DNA of 59,478 bases from Pseudomonas pseudonitroreducens (lineage in GTDB: Bacteria; Pseudomonadota; Gammaproteobacteria; Pseudomonadales; Pseudomonadaceae): NCBI RefSeq assembly GCF_021603645.1, contig NZ_BQHJ01000018.1:1-59478 (forward strand), read 5' to 3'. The position numbers and the translations under genes are program-made. This document shows, piece after piece, positions 1 to 6,401 of the stretch (positions within the stretch are counted from its first letter, which is position 1; each line of letters opens with the position of its first letter). The notes under the pieces were generated by a model that saw nothing but the letters and a program-made list of their open reading frames with translations, was not told the origin of the DNA and ran no database searches.

Positions 1-190
1 TCACCGCCAGCCCAGCTAGACCGCCTGATTGAGCGGCAGAGGCCTGGTCATCGCCCGACGGCCATGGCGGCTGGCTGCTTCGGGGGGCTTGCCTTGGGCA
101 GGGCTGCAGCTTAGGTTGATGACATTGCATCCGAACCTACCCCACTCCATGCCATTACGCCATCGCGAATGACACATGGACCAAGCTTCG

Positions 191-505
191 TCACCTTTGA
201 TTTAGCACCTGATACTTGCCTGTTCTTCGAGCATTAAGAATTTCGAATGCCTTCACTGCGTCGGCTTGCTCTTTGGTGCCCGTAAGAGTGCAAAGAACCC
301 TCACTGTGATAACAGCAGCAGCAGCGGCAGCCCGGTCCATTTGCGTATTGGTGTGGGCCAACATATTTATGAAGTGCGCCTTCACTACATGTTGCTGGTA
401 GGGAATGGGATCTTCCCCCCCTATCGTCGAAGACCCAACGGTTTCACGTCTGATAAAGACGCTTTGATGATCGAGCAGAATTTCAATAACTCGAAAATCA
501 GTCAC
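191..505 (-). CDS. Hypothetical prophage protein, second gene of a minus-strand pair
   Basis: A 104-residue protein of unknown function. The GTG start at 505 overlaps the TGA stop of the upstream gene by four bases (GTGA), a usual arrangement for translational coupling, which is why I prefer it to the longer reading from 559. The protein begins TDFRVIEILLDHQSVFIRRE, has an alanine-rich stretch (about residues 58-64) and a C-terminal segment rich in charged residues (KEQADAVKAFEILNARRTGK). I see no signal peptide, membrane segment or known motif. It lies opposite in direction to the prophage early genes, with its membrane-protein neighbour at 502-768, so the two probably act together. Confidence 0.5.
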   Translation of the reverse strand: MTDFRVIEILLDHQSVFIRRETVGSSTIGGEDPIPYQQHVVKAHFINMLAHTNTQMDRAAAAAAVITVRVLCTLTGTKEQADAVKAFEILNARRTGKYQVLNQR

Positions 506-768
506 TGCCCCGCCCCTTGCTCGCTGGCTTGTCCGGCACGAATGAAGATTGCCACCCACCGACAGGCAACCCAGACAAAAATCGATAGCCAGAACATCGC
601 CCCAACTTCCTTAAAAGTGAGGAAGCAAAGCAGCAACCCTTCAAGCGAAATCGACCCGATGTAGACAGATCCAAGTCCAATCACCACTGCCAGTATCGCC
701 AGCGCAAAGGCAACACGTCGCCCAACCTTGAGAAGCCGCTCCACCATCGAAACCTGTGCCTTGTTCAT
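502..768 (-). CDS. Small inner-membrane protein, prophage moron candidate
   Basis: An 88-residue protein with a positively charged N terminus, a hydrophobic segment at about residues 19-40, a shorter hydrophobic stretch (LEGLLLCFLTF) and a third at about 56-76 ending near an RAGQ tail. This suggests two or three membrane spans. The ATG at 768 has a clear Shine-Dalgarno AAGGA just upstream. The stop overlaps the GTG of the next gene (191-505). I do not recognise the family. Small membrane proteins placed against the direction of phage early genes often serve superinfection exclusion or host fitness, but that is only inference from context. Confidence 0.6.
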   Translation of the reverse strand: MNKAQVSMVERLLKVGRRVAFALAILAVVIGLGSVYIGSISLEGLLLCFLTFKEVGAMFWLSIFVWVACRWVAIFIRAGQASEQGAGQ

Positions 769-818
769 TGCTCGTCCTTAAACAGATAAAGAGCACAGGC
801 TAATGATTTTGATGCCAT

Positions 819-1084
819 TGCGCCACTACGGCTCGCTGCGCTTACTCCCGATTCTTTGGAAGAAGTCAGGGAAGCGGCGCCGGACTGCGGGGACATCGCG
901 AAGGCCATAGATCACGAAGTACGAGCCGAACAGGGCTATCAGTCCTTTGATATGCCAACCGTCCGCGAACAGCCCAAGAGTGACGATCATCAGGCCGAAT
1001 AGAACCGTTATTGCTTTCATCCCTGAATTCCTCGATGTGGTGCGTCGCACCCTATCCCAGCCTCTTCTACTGCGCCACTACGGC
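819..1084. repeat. 14-bp direct repeats flanking a small membrane-protein gene
   Basis: TGCGCCACTACGGC occurs at 819-832 and again, base for base, at 1071-1084. The two copies enclose the small minus-strand gene 826-1020; the left copy spans its stop codon. Flanking repeats are what a cassette gained by recombination or slippage would leave. I saw no transposase. Confidence 0.6.
826..1020 (-). CDS. Small two-span membrane protein, prophage moron candidate
   Basis: A 64-residue protein starting MKAITVLFGLMIVTLGLFAD. It has two hydrophobic segments (about residues 2-16 and 22-36) and a basic, arginine-rich C terminus (VRRRFPDFFQRIGSKR). I chose ATG 1020 because GAGGAA lies eight bases upstream; an in-frame ATG at 1050 has no such site. 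The gene runs against the prophage early genes and is bracketed by 14-bp direct repeats (819-832, 1071-1084). No family recognised. The short loop and cytoplasmic basic tail suggest a peripheral regulator of a membrane process, but function is unknown. Confidence 0.55.
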   Translation of the reverse strand: MKAITVLFGLMIVTLGLFADGWHIKGLIALFGSYFVIYGLRDVPAVRRRFPDFFQRIGSKRSEP

Positions 1085-1097
1085 GCGAGGAGAACTC

Positions 1098-1355
1098 ATG
1101 CCCATGAAGTTTCACGCGCCTACGCGCGCCTTTGTTGTCGATCAGGAAGGCCTGCAGCGTGCTGCCGGCGGATTCCTGTTCGCCATGAAGATGATCCGCG
1201 AACTGGGCGAGCTACCGCTGGATAAGTACCAGCGCAAAGGCCTGCTGACCAATGCAGATCATGCGCAGAAAGCCATCATCGACGCTGCCGCAGCCCTGGG
1301 CATCGACCTGGGTGCCCAGTGGGGAAACGAGCTGGACCTGCGCGAAGCCGGCTGA
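1098..1355 (+). CDS. Hypothetical prophage early protein
   Basis: An 85-residue soluble protein starting MPMKFHAPTRAFVVDQEGLQ. The ATG at 1098 has GAGGAG seven bases upstream. The sequence looks mostly helical and ends with an acidic tail (NELDLREAG). It is the first visible gene of the + strand chain that runs to the integrase. I recall similar small unknowns in Pseudomonas temperate phages, but I cannot assign a function or a named domain. Confidence 0.65.
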   Translation: MPMKFHAPTRAFVVDQEGLQRAAGGFLFAMKMIRELGELPLDKYQRKGLLTNADHAQKAIIDAAAALGIDLGAQWGNELDLREAG

Positions 1356-1421
1356 ACCCTCCGCAACAAATTGCCCTTTTCCGGAAACTCTTTTCCGCGC
1401 CAGCAGGCGCAAGGATTCGTC

Positions 1422-1937
1422 ATGCCCAGAAATTACGAAGAGTCGGCCGTGGCCGGCTTCGATCCAGCCACCCGTGAATGCCGCTTCGTTGGCCGGCGCC
1501 ACCCCGAGGACGTTATCGAAGCCCTGGACTTGGGCCTGGTGCTCGTCCCCATGACCGCCGAGCAGGCACGCGAGGTCTTCGGCCAGACCATGGACCTCCT
1601 GATGAGCGTCCCGCGCGTCGGGCGCCTCTACCTCGCCGGGCCGATGACCGGGATCGAGGACTTCAACTACCCGGCCTTCCACGCCGAAGCCGAACGCCTG
1701 CGCGATCTCGGCTACCACGTCGAGAACCCGGCCGACCATGGCGTGATCGACGGCTTCGAGTGGGCCGACTACCTACGCCTGGACATGCAGAAGCTGATCA
1801 CCTGCGAGGCGATCGCCCTGCTCCCTGGCTGGGACAAGTCCAAGGGCGCCCGCCTCGAGTACCACGTCGCCAGTGAACTGGGCATGCAGGTGTTCACCGC
1901 CAGCCAGATCACCGAACCAGCAAGGAGCGCTGCATGA
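1422..1937 (+). CDS. DUF4406 / nucleoside deoxyribosyltransferase-like protein
   Basis: A 171-residue protein. The C-terminal half carries the DUF4406 signature: RLYLAGPMTG (about residues 69-78), FNYPAFHAEAERLRDLGY, then a conserved NPADHG stretch, CEAIALLPGWDKSKGARLEYHVA and a final GMQVF. This fold is related to nucleoside 2-deoxyribosyltransferases and to other proteins that bind nucleotides, and it is common in phage early regions, where its substrate is usually unknown. The N-terminal 65 residues are a separate unassigned segment. ATG 1422 is preceded by AAGGA. The stop overlaps the next start (ATGA). A role in nucleotide salvage or in handling modified nucleotides is inference. Confidence 0.8.
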   Translation: MPRNYEESAVAGFDPATRECRFVGRRHPEDVIEALDLGLVLVPMTAEQAREVFGQTMDLLMSVPRVGRLYLAGPMTGIEDFNYPAFHAEAERLRDLGYHVENPADHGVIDGFEWADYLRLDMQKLITCEAIALLPGWDKSKGARLEYHVASELGMQVFTASQITEPARSAA

Positions 1938-2437
1938 ATCCTCGCATCCTCAAGAAGCTGTGCAAGCGCATCGCGCCGATCCTCCAGAGCATCGGAATCG
2001 ATACCGAGCAGTTCCCCGCGGTGCGCTGGGACAATTACCACGAGTTCTATGGCGCGTGGGAGCGTAAGGCCCTTCTGCGCCGCAGCGCCCTCTACCCGTT
2101 TGAGAAGGACCGCAAGTACATGCCTCGGCACGGGAAGCGCTGGGTAGTGCTCGACTATCCGTGCCACCCACTGAAGGGGACGCCGATGGTTGGCTCCATG
2201 CAGGGCTACTACGAGCCTGAGTGGGAGGAGGAATGCACTTGGGCCTCCTTCACCAGCATGGTTTGGAGCACCTTTACCGATTGGGATGGCGGGCCACGGG
2301 ACGAGCACGGCATTCCTGACCCGGTCCCGCCTCGCAAACGCTTCCGCACCACGCGGGACTATCTGGCGGCAGTGCCGGAGATGATCGCTCGCCACCGGGA
2401 GTGGGAAGCGAAGTACCGCCGGAAGGTTGCAGCATGA
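1934..2437 (+). CDS. Hypothetical prophage early protein
   Basis: A 167-residue protein starting MNPRILKKLCKRIAPILQSI. It is basic at both ends and tryptophan/aromatic-rich in the middle (YYEPEWEEECTWASF, STFTDWDGG), with a C-terminal RTTRDYLAAVPEMIARHREWEAKYRR helix. The ATG overlaps the stop of the DUF4406 gene by four bases and its own stop overlaps the next ATG in the same way, so it is translated within the same chain. I recognise no domain. The pattern is that of a small phage protein rather than an enzyme. Confidence 0.7.
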   Translation: MNPRILKKLCKRIAPILQSIGIDTEQFPAVRWDNYHEFYGAWERKALLRRSALYPFEKDRKYMPRHGKRWVVLDYPCHPLKGTPMVGSMQGYYEPEWEEECTWASFTSMVWSTFTDWDGGPRDEHGIPDPVPPRKRFRTTRDYLAAVPEMIARHREWEAKYRRKVAA

Positions 2438-2589
2438 CCCGCCCCACCTTCTGCCGCGGCACCGGCCAACCCTCCGAGAAATGCGACTGCCTGCGCTGCA
2501 GGCCTGTTGGTCAAGCGGGGATATTGGGCCAGCCGACAATGCCAGCTCCCAGCAAGATGAGCCCCATCATGATCAGGCCTATCCCATAG
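2434..2589 (+). CDS. Short cysteine-rich prophage protein, possibly cut short
   Basis: A 51-residue ORF that starts inside the stop codon of its upstream neighbour (ATGA). Its first 24 residues contain four cysteines (positions 7, 17, 19 and 22) in a knuckle-like arrangement that could bind zinc. After the CLRCRP segment, the reading frame runs into the 3' end of the antisense membrane-protein gene 2511-2741 and looks non-coding (proline- and methionine-rich, no clear pattern). I therefore suspect that an originally longer gene was interrupted when the antisense gene arrived. Whether the peptide is made is uncertain. Confidence 0.4.
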   Translation: MTRPTFCRGTGQPSEKCDCLRCRPVGQAGILGQPTMPAPSKMSPIMIRPIP

Positions 2590-2741
2590 GGCCATTTCAT
2601 GTACTTCGCCCAGCCCGCTGGCAACCGGATAAAGCGAGCAACGATACCGCCTTTGGTATCGACAACTCGCTCGCCTCGAGCCAGCCCCACCACTCCGCAC
2701 ACCATGCACAGCAAGCCCGCCAGGGTAATTCCGATATTCAT
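2511..2741 (-). CDS. Small two-span membrane protein, prophage moron candidate
   Basis: A 76-residue protein starting MNIGITLAGLLCMVCGVVGL. It has hydrophobic segments at about residues 4-20 and 52-70, joined by a polar segment with several positive charges (RGERVVDTKGGIVARFIRLPAGWAKY). ATG 2741 has GGAGGG upstream; the in-frame ATG at 2756 has none. It is transcribed against the early genes and overlaps the end of the cysteine-rich ORF 2434-2589. No family recognised. Its layout (two helices, short cytoplasmic or periplasmic basic loop) resembles 826-1020 without obvious sequence identity. Confidence 0.6.
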   Translation of the reverse strand: MNIGITLAGLLCMVCGVVGLARGERVVDTKGGIVARFIRLPAGWAKYMKWPYGIGLIMMGLILLGAGIVGWPNIPA

Positions 2742-2829
2742 ATGCCTGCCCTCCATTGCCTTGACCGAGGGTAGTTGCGCGTTAAGCGGCCTGCCAGGCG
2801 GGCATAGCAGTTCAATGAGGACTCATTCC

Positions 2830-3027
2830 ATGCAAGCCATCCAACTGACCGCGGAACACCGGGAGGACCAGGCCGGCAACCGCGTGGCCGAGATCGAGGG
2901 CCTGCCCCGACTCGGCGCCCTCCTCCAGCCGGCGCAGATGCGCCAGCTCGCACGCCAGCTGAACCAGATCGCCAACGACGCCGACCAGGGCGCCACCGGC
3001 ACCATCCAATACCCCGTAGAGGGCTGA
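2830..3027 (+). CDS. Hypothetical prophage early protein
   Basis: A 65-residue, mostly helical protein starting MQAIQLTAEHREDQAGNRVA, with a QMRQLARQLNQIANDADQG helix. GAGGA lies about nine bases before ATG 2830, whereas the alternative ATG at 2815 has no ribosome site. It is followed after four bases by the next gene. No known domain is visible. Confidence 0.6.
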   Translation: MQAIQLTAEHREDQAGNRVAEIEGLPRLGALLQPAQMRQLARQLNQIANDADQGATGTIQYPVEG

Positions 3028-3031
3028 ACAA

Positions 3032-3463
3032 ATGAGCAGAAGCGGATATAGCGACGACTGCGGTGGCTGGAACCTGATCTGCTGGCGGGGTGCCGTTAAC
3101 TCGGCGATCAAGGGCAAGCGCAGTCAGGCATTCCTGATCGAGTTGCGCGAGGCCCTGGACGCCATGCCGGAGAAACGCCTGATTACGGAGGAGCTTGAGG
3201 CTGACGGCCAGTTCTGCACCCTCGGCGTGCTCGGCGCCAAGCGCGGCATCGACATGAGCAACCTCGCCCCTGACTGCCGCGAGACCGTAGCAGCCGCCTT
3301 CGACATTGCGCCAGCGCTGGCCGCTGAGATCGTTTTCAAGAATGACGAGTACCCCGGCGGCTTCTACGACGGCTCCGGCAAGTGGTCGCGAGAAACGCCA
3401 GAACAGCGTTGGCAGCGCATGCGCAACTGGGTAGAAGCCAGCATTCAGGAGGCAAAGACATGA
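3032..3463 (+). CDS. Hypothetical prophage protein, conserved-looking
   Basis: A 143-residue protein starting MSRSGYSDDCGGWNLICWRG. The N terminus has a DDCGGWNLICWRGAV motif, followed by a helix-rich region (AFLIELREALDAMPEKRLI) and a C-terminal YPGGFYDGSGKWSRETPEQRWQRMRNWVEA segment. Similar proteins with the same start are, to my memory, widespread in Pseudomonas and related prophages and carry no assigned function. The stop overlaps the next ATG (ATGA), so it belongs to the int-side operon. Confidence 0.7.
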   Translation: MSRSGYSDDCGGWNLICWRGAVNSAIKGKRSQAFLIELREALDAMPEKRLITEELEADGQFCTLGVLGAKRGIDMSNLAPDCRETVAAAFDIAPALAAEIVFKNDEYPGGFYDGSGKWSRETPEQRWQRMRNWVEASIQEAKT

Positions 3464-4419
3464 CCGACACTACTCCGGCCGCCAACTGGCGCGCCTCCGG
3501 CGGGCAAGACCCGCACGCAGGCCAGTACGACGGCGAGCGCGCCGCGCTTGCTCTCGGCCAGCTCACCGACGATGAACTGGCGAACGCGGTGTACATGGGC
3601 GGCAACGAGCCGCTGAACATCGAACGCCTCATGGCGAAAGACCCCACCTACCACTCCCCTATCGCGCTGCTCACCGCCGCGAAGGAGCGCATCCGCTGGC
3701 TGAGCCGGACGCTCGAACAAGCCCTAGCGCAACCCGCCCAAGTATCAGCAGTGCGTGGCGGAGTTGATGTCGCTGGCGATCGCTTCGAAACCCCGGTGCA
3801 GGGATGGCAGCAGCAGGCGGAGGCATCGCGCGTCCCCGATGATGTGTTCGAAGCCGAGTTCATGACCTGGTGGGAAGAGCACGGTCAATACTGCCGCTCT
3901 GGCGGCGGTGATTACGAGCGGACCTTTGCCTTCCAGGCCTGGCGCCACCTCTACCCGAAGCTGATGCAGGCCCGCGCCGACGTGGAGCGCATCTGCGAGA
4001 AGGTCCGCAGCTTCGAGCAGGCCGCCCTCACCGCCTCCCGCATCCAGGGCAACACCATCGCTCGGCTTCTCCGGGAGCGCGACCTGGCCCAGGCGGGACA
4101 ACTTCCGCAGGCATGGCTCGATGTGCACGCGGAGCGCCGTCGCCAAGTAGAGGAAGAGGCTTTCGACCCCAGCCACGACGACGCGGCAACGCGCGGGCAG
4201 CTCGCGCGTGCCGCCGGGTGCTACGCCCTTCATGCCGGTGGCGTTGGCACCAACTGGCCGGAAGGCATCGGCAATGGCTGTGCGCTCTTCTGGCCATGGG
4301 ACAAAGGCTGGTGGAAGCCGAAGACGCCGCGCGAAACTTTGATCCGAGCCGGAGCCCTGATCTTCGCCGAGCTGGAGCGCCTGGACCGTGCCGCTGCTTC
4401 GGCGCAGGAGCGTGAGTGA
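3460..4419 (+). CDS. Hypothetical prophage protein with a C-terminal conserved module
   Basis: A 319-residue protein that starts inside its neighbour's stop codon. Three parts can be seen. Residues about 1-100 include LTDDELANAVYMGG and a helix AKERIRWLSRTLEQALAQ. Residues 115-190 hold an aromatic segment (FMTWWEEHGQYCRSGGGDYERTFAFQAW) followed by a coiled-coil-like helix. The C-terminal 100 residues (WLDVHAERRRQVEEEAFDPSHDD, RGQLARAAGCYALHA, WPW, WWKPKTPRETLIRAGALIFAELERLDR) form a module that recurs at the end of many phage proteins of Ea22-like or unknown annotation. I cannot name its function. The patchwork suggests domain shuffling between phages. Confidence 0.7.
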   Translation: MTDTTPAANWRASGGQDPHAGQYDGERAALALGQLTDDELANAVYMGGNEPLNIERLMAKDPTYHSPIALLTAAKERIRWLSRTLEQALAQPAQVSAVRGGVDVAGDRFETPVQGWQQQAEASRVPDDVFEAEFMTWWEEHGQYCRSGGGDYERTFAFQAWRHLYPKLMQARADVERICEKVRSFEQAALTASRIQGNTIARLLRERDLAQAGQLPQAWLDVHAERRRQVEEEAFDPSHDDAATRGQLARAAGCYALHAGGVGTNWPEGIGNGCALFWPWDKGWWKPKTPRETLIRAGALIFAELERLDRAAASAQERE

Positions 4420-4700
4420 TGCCGGTCTATGTCGACGACATGCGGGCGCCGTTCGGGCGCCTGATCATGTGCCATATGTTCGCGGACACCGATGACGAGC
4501 TGCTGTCCATGGCCGACAAGATCGGCGTCCAGCGGAAGTGGCATCAGCACCCCGGCACCATCAAAAGCCACTTCGACATCTGCCTCAGCAAGAAGGCCTT
4601 GGCCATCCAGCACGGTGCGGCCGAGATCGACTACCCCAACGACGTCTCCGAGCTGATGCGGAAGCGGCGAGAGCAGGCGCGCGAGGTGAGCCATGGCTGA
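4419..4700 (+). CDS. DUF4031 domain protein
   Basis: A 93-residue protein starting MPVYVDDMRAPFGRLIMCHM. The pattern YVDDMRAPFGRLIMCHMFAD, then KWHQHPGTIKSHFDICLSKKALAIQHGAAEI, is the DUF4031 signature, a small domain common in phages and plasmids. The start is either the GTG at 4416 or the ATG at 4419; I chose ATG, which shares a base with the upstream TGA. The conserved Asp and His residues would suit a metal site, but no activity is established. The 3' end overlaps the next gene by eight bases. Confidence 0.8.
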   Translation: MPVYVDDMRAPFGRLIMCHMFADTDDELLSMADKIGVQRKWHQHPGTIKSHFDICLSKKALAIQHGAAEIDYPNDVSELMRKRREQAREVSHG

Positions 4701-4926
4701 CGACTACATCTACGACGTGTACCACGTCGCCCGTGACACCGATGGCAGCCTGATCTGCCGCTGCCCGCACTGCCAGGAGATCCGCGCGCTGGACGGCCAC
4801 GACGTCGAGGACGTCCAGGGTGAGCAGTACGAGTGCCACTGCGGCGGCTGGTACCAGATCGACAGCGACGCTGTCCGCATCCGCTCTGACCGCGAGCTGC
4901 CGCTGAACAAGGGTGTGCCTGGGTAG
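4693..4926 (+). CDS. Small zinc-ribbon-like prophage protein
   Basis: A 77-residue acidic protein with two cysteine pairs, CRCPHC (about residues 22-27) and CHC (about 48-50), separated by an acidic linker. This is the layout of a zinc ribbon. The final third contains WYQIDSDAVRIRSD. ATG 4693 overlaps the preceding gene by eight bases. The function is unknown. A nucleic-acid or protein adaptor role is the usual one for such ribbons, which is inference. Confidence 0.65.
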   Translation: MADDYIYDVYHVARDTDGSLICRCPHCQEIRALDGHDVEDVQGEQYECHCGGWYQIDSDAVRIRSDRELPLNKGVPG

Positions 4927-4990
4927 CCGGCCACCCCTCCCCCATATTCCCAACCCCGCCGGCCAGCGCCGGCGCGACGAGGTATTGCCC

Positions 4991-5233
4991 ATGGAAAGCG
5001 AGATCCTCTCCGACGAGGAACTGGCCGAGATCACCGGCTACAAGGCCCGCGCCTGGCAACGGCGCTGGCTCAAGGACCACCACTGGCATTTCGTGGAGAG
5101 CCGCGGGAAACGCCCTCTCGTCGGCCGCCAGTACGCGCGCATGAAGCTTGGCCTGGCGCATATGGGCACCAGCCTGCAACCTCCGCCGCTGCCTGCACCG
5201 GCTTGGACCCCTGACTTCTCACGGGTGAACTGA
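4991..5233 (+). CDS. DUF4224 excisionase-like protein
   Basis: An 80-residue protein starting MESEILSDEELAEITGYKAR. The stretch ILSDEELAEITGYKARAWQRRWL, with KRPLVGR after it, matches DUF4224, a small helix-turn-helix-like family that sits immediately before phage integrases and is thought to act as a recombination directionality factor. GAGG lies upstream of ATG 4991. The stop shares a base with the integrase start (TGATG), so the two are translationally coupled. Position and family together make excisionase the best guess. Confidence 0.75.
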   Translation: MESEILSDEELAEITGYKARAWQRRWLKDHHWHFVESRGKRPLVGRQYARMKLGLAHMGTSLQPPPLPAPAWTPDFSRVN

Positions 5234-6282
5234 TGCGACCACGCAACAAGGAAAACCGGAAGCTGCCGCCGAACCTCTATGTTCGGCGTCGCGTCCGCAA
5301 GGATGGCAAGGTATGGGTGGCCTACTACTACCGGAACGCCGACGGCAAGGACGTGCACCTGGGCAGCGATCTGGACATGGCCCGCATCAAGTGGGCCGAG
5401 CTCGAGGCCCAGGACAAGCCGATGGACCTACGCATCATGCGCTCGATCTTCGACCGCTATATCCGGGACGTCATTCCGAAGAAGGCGGAGCGCACCCAGA
5501 AGGACAACCTGATGGAGCTGAAGCAGCTCCGGAAGGTGTTCGACGAAGCACCGATCGACGCGCTGACGCCGGCAATGATCGCCCAGTACCGCGATGCCAG
5601 GCAGGCAAAGGTCCGGGCGAACCGCGAAATCGCCACCCTCTCCCACGTCTTCAACACGGCTCGGGAGTGGGGCCTGACCACGAAAGAAAACCCCTGCCGG
5701 GGCGTGCGCAAGAACAAGGAGGCGCCGCGCGACTATTACGCGAAGGACATCGTCTGGGATGCGGTCTACCGGCACGCCGTACCGGAACTGAAGGACGCGA
5801 TGGACCTGGCCTATCTCACCGGCCAGCGCCCGGCCGACGTTCTGTCGCTGCGTTCCACCGACATCGAGGACGACTGGCTGCTGGTGAGGCAAGGCAAGAC
5901 CGCCCACAAGGTGCGGATCGTCCTCCGCAAGGATGGCGTCGACAACAGCCTCGGCGCTCTCCTGGCGCAGATGGCGGCCCGTAATGAGCAGTTCAGCAGC
6001 CCGTTCCTGATCATCAGCCCGCGCGGGCGCCGGGTGACAAAGCAGATGTTGCGCCACCGCTGGGACGATGCCAGGGATGCAGCCCAGGCGGCTGCCGTCG
6101 AAGCAGGCGACCAGGAGCTCGGCGCGATGATCCGGCAGTTCCAGTTCAGGGACATTCGCCCGAAAGCCGCTACCGAAATCAACGACGTGAAAGACGCCAG
6201 CCGCTTACTTGGTCACACCGAAGAGGAGATCACCAGGAAAGTATATGTTCGCCGCGGCGCGATTGCGCAGCCGACGAAATAG
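5233..6282 (+). CDS. int: Tyrosine integrase
   Basis: A 349-residue site-specific recombinase that would insert and excise the element at the adjacent tRNA-Ser gene. The N terminus (about residues 13-60, with YVRRRVRKDGKVWVAYYY) looks like an arm-type DNA-binding domain, residues 70-160 are the core-binding SAM-like domain, and the catalytic domain follows. I can place the active-site residues at Arg199 (in TGQRPADVLSLR), Lys222, Arg309 (in FRDIRPKAAT), His328 (in LLGHT) and the nucleophile Tyr338 (in KVYVRRG). The first His of the usual HxxR is Arg306 here, a variant I recall from other phage integrases. The length is normal and the gene looks intact. Confidence 0.95.
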   Translation: MRPRNKENRKLPPNLYVRRRVRKDGKVWVAYYYRNADGKDVHLGSDLDMARIKWAELEAQDKPMDLRIMRSIFDRYIRDVIPKKAERTQKDNLMELKQLRKVFDEAPIDALTPAMIAQYRDARQAKVRANREIATLSHVFNTAREWGLTTKENPCRGVRKNKEAPRDYYAKDIVWDAVYRHAVPELKDAMDLAYLTGQRPADVLSLRSTDIEDDWLLVRQGKTAHKVRIVLRKDGVDNSLGALLAQMAARNEQFSSPFLIISPRGRRVTKQMLRHRWDDARDAAQAAAVEAGDQELGAMIRQFQFRDIRPKAATEINDVKDASRLLGHTEEEITRKVYVRRGAIAQPTK

Positions 6283-6288
6283 GGAAAG

Positions 6289-6321
6289 TTCTGGGACTCA
6301 CCCTGTTTTATTCTGGGACTC
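6289..6321. repeat. Two 11-bp direct repeats, candidate integrase arm sites
   Basis: TTCTGGGACTC occurs at 6289-6299 and 6311-6321, exactly 22 bp apart, so the two copies face the same side of the helix. They lie between the integrase stop and the tRNA. That position and spacing fit arm-type binding sites for the integrase. A further inverted pair, CCAGA/TCTGG, follows at about 6324-6345. Confidence 0.45.
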
Positions 6322-6362
6322 GTGCCAGAGCACGCAATCTGGATGGCACAACGCCAGAAACG

Positions 6363-6387
6363 CGAAAGCCCCGCAGTGCGGGGCTTT
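6363..6387 (-). terminator. Terminator downstream of tRNA-Ser
   Basis: A GC-rich hairpin (GAAAGCCCCGC / GCGGGGCTTTC arms) lies 15 bases past the tRNA 3' end, read on the minus strand. It is followed by a modest T-containing tract, which suits a rho-independent end for the tRNA transcript. If it is host-derived, the crossover point would be to its left. Confidence 0.7.
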
Positions 6388-6401
6388 CAACGTTGTAATA
6401 G

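Larger units (their letters stand above)
1..6401. mobile_element. Integrase-side end of a prophage or integrative element next to tRNA-Ser
   Basis: A run of short, tightly packed genes ends in a DUF4224 excisionase-like gene and a tyrosine integrase, and directly after the integrase lies the 3' end of a tRNA-Ser gene, the classic attachment target of such integrases. Genes of this kind (DUF4406, DUF4031, small zinc-ribbon proteins, many start/stop overlaps) are typical of the early region beside int in Pseudomonas prophages. No capsid, tail, lysis or replication gene is in the window and I found no second copy of the tRNA 3' end, so the other end lies to the left of base 1. The exact right boundary (tRNA 3' end or the short stretch between int and tRNA) is inferred. 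Bases 1-190 hold nothing I can call. Confidence 0.8.

Noticed and set aside
1-190. Search for a second copy of the tRNA-Ser 3' end (attL) in the prophage region
   Set aside because: No copy of the tRNA 3' sequence was found left of the integrase, so the element must begin outside the window.
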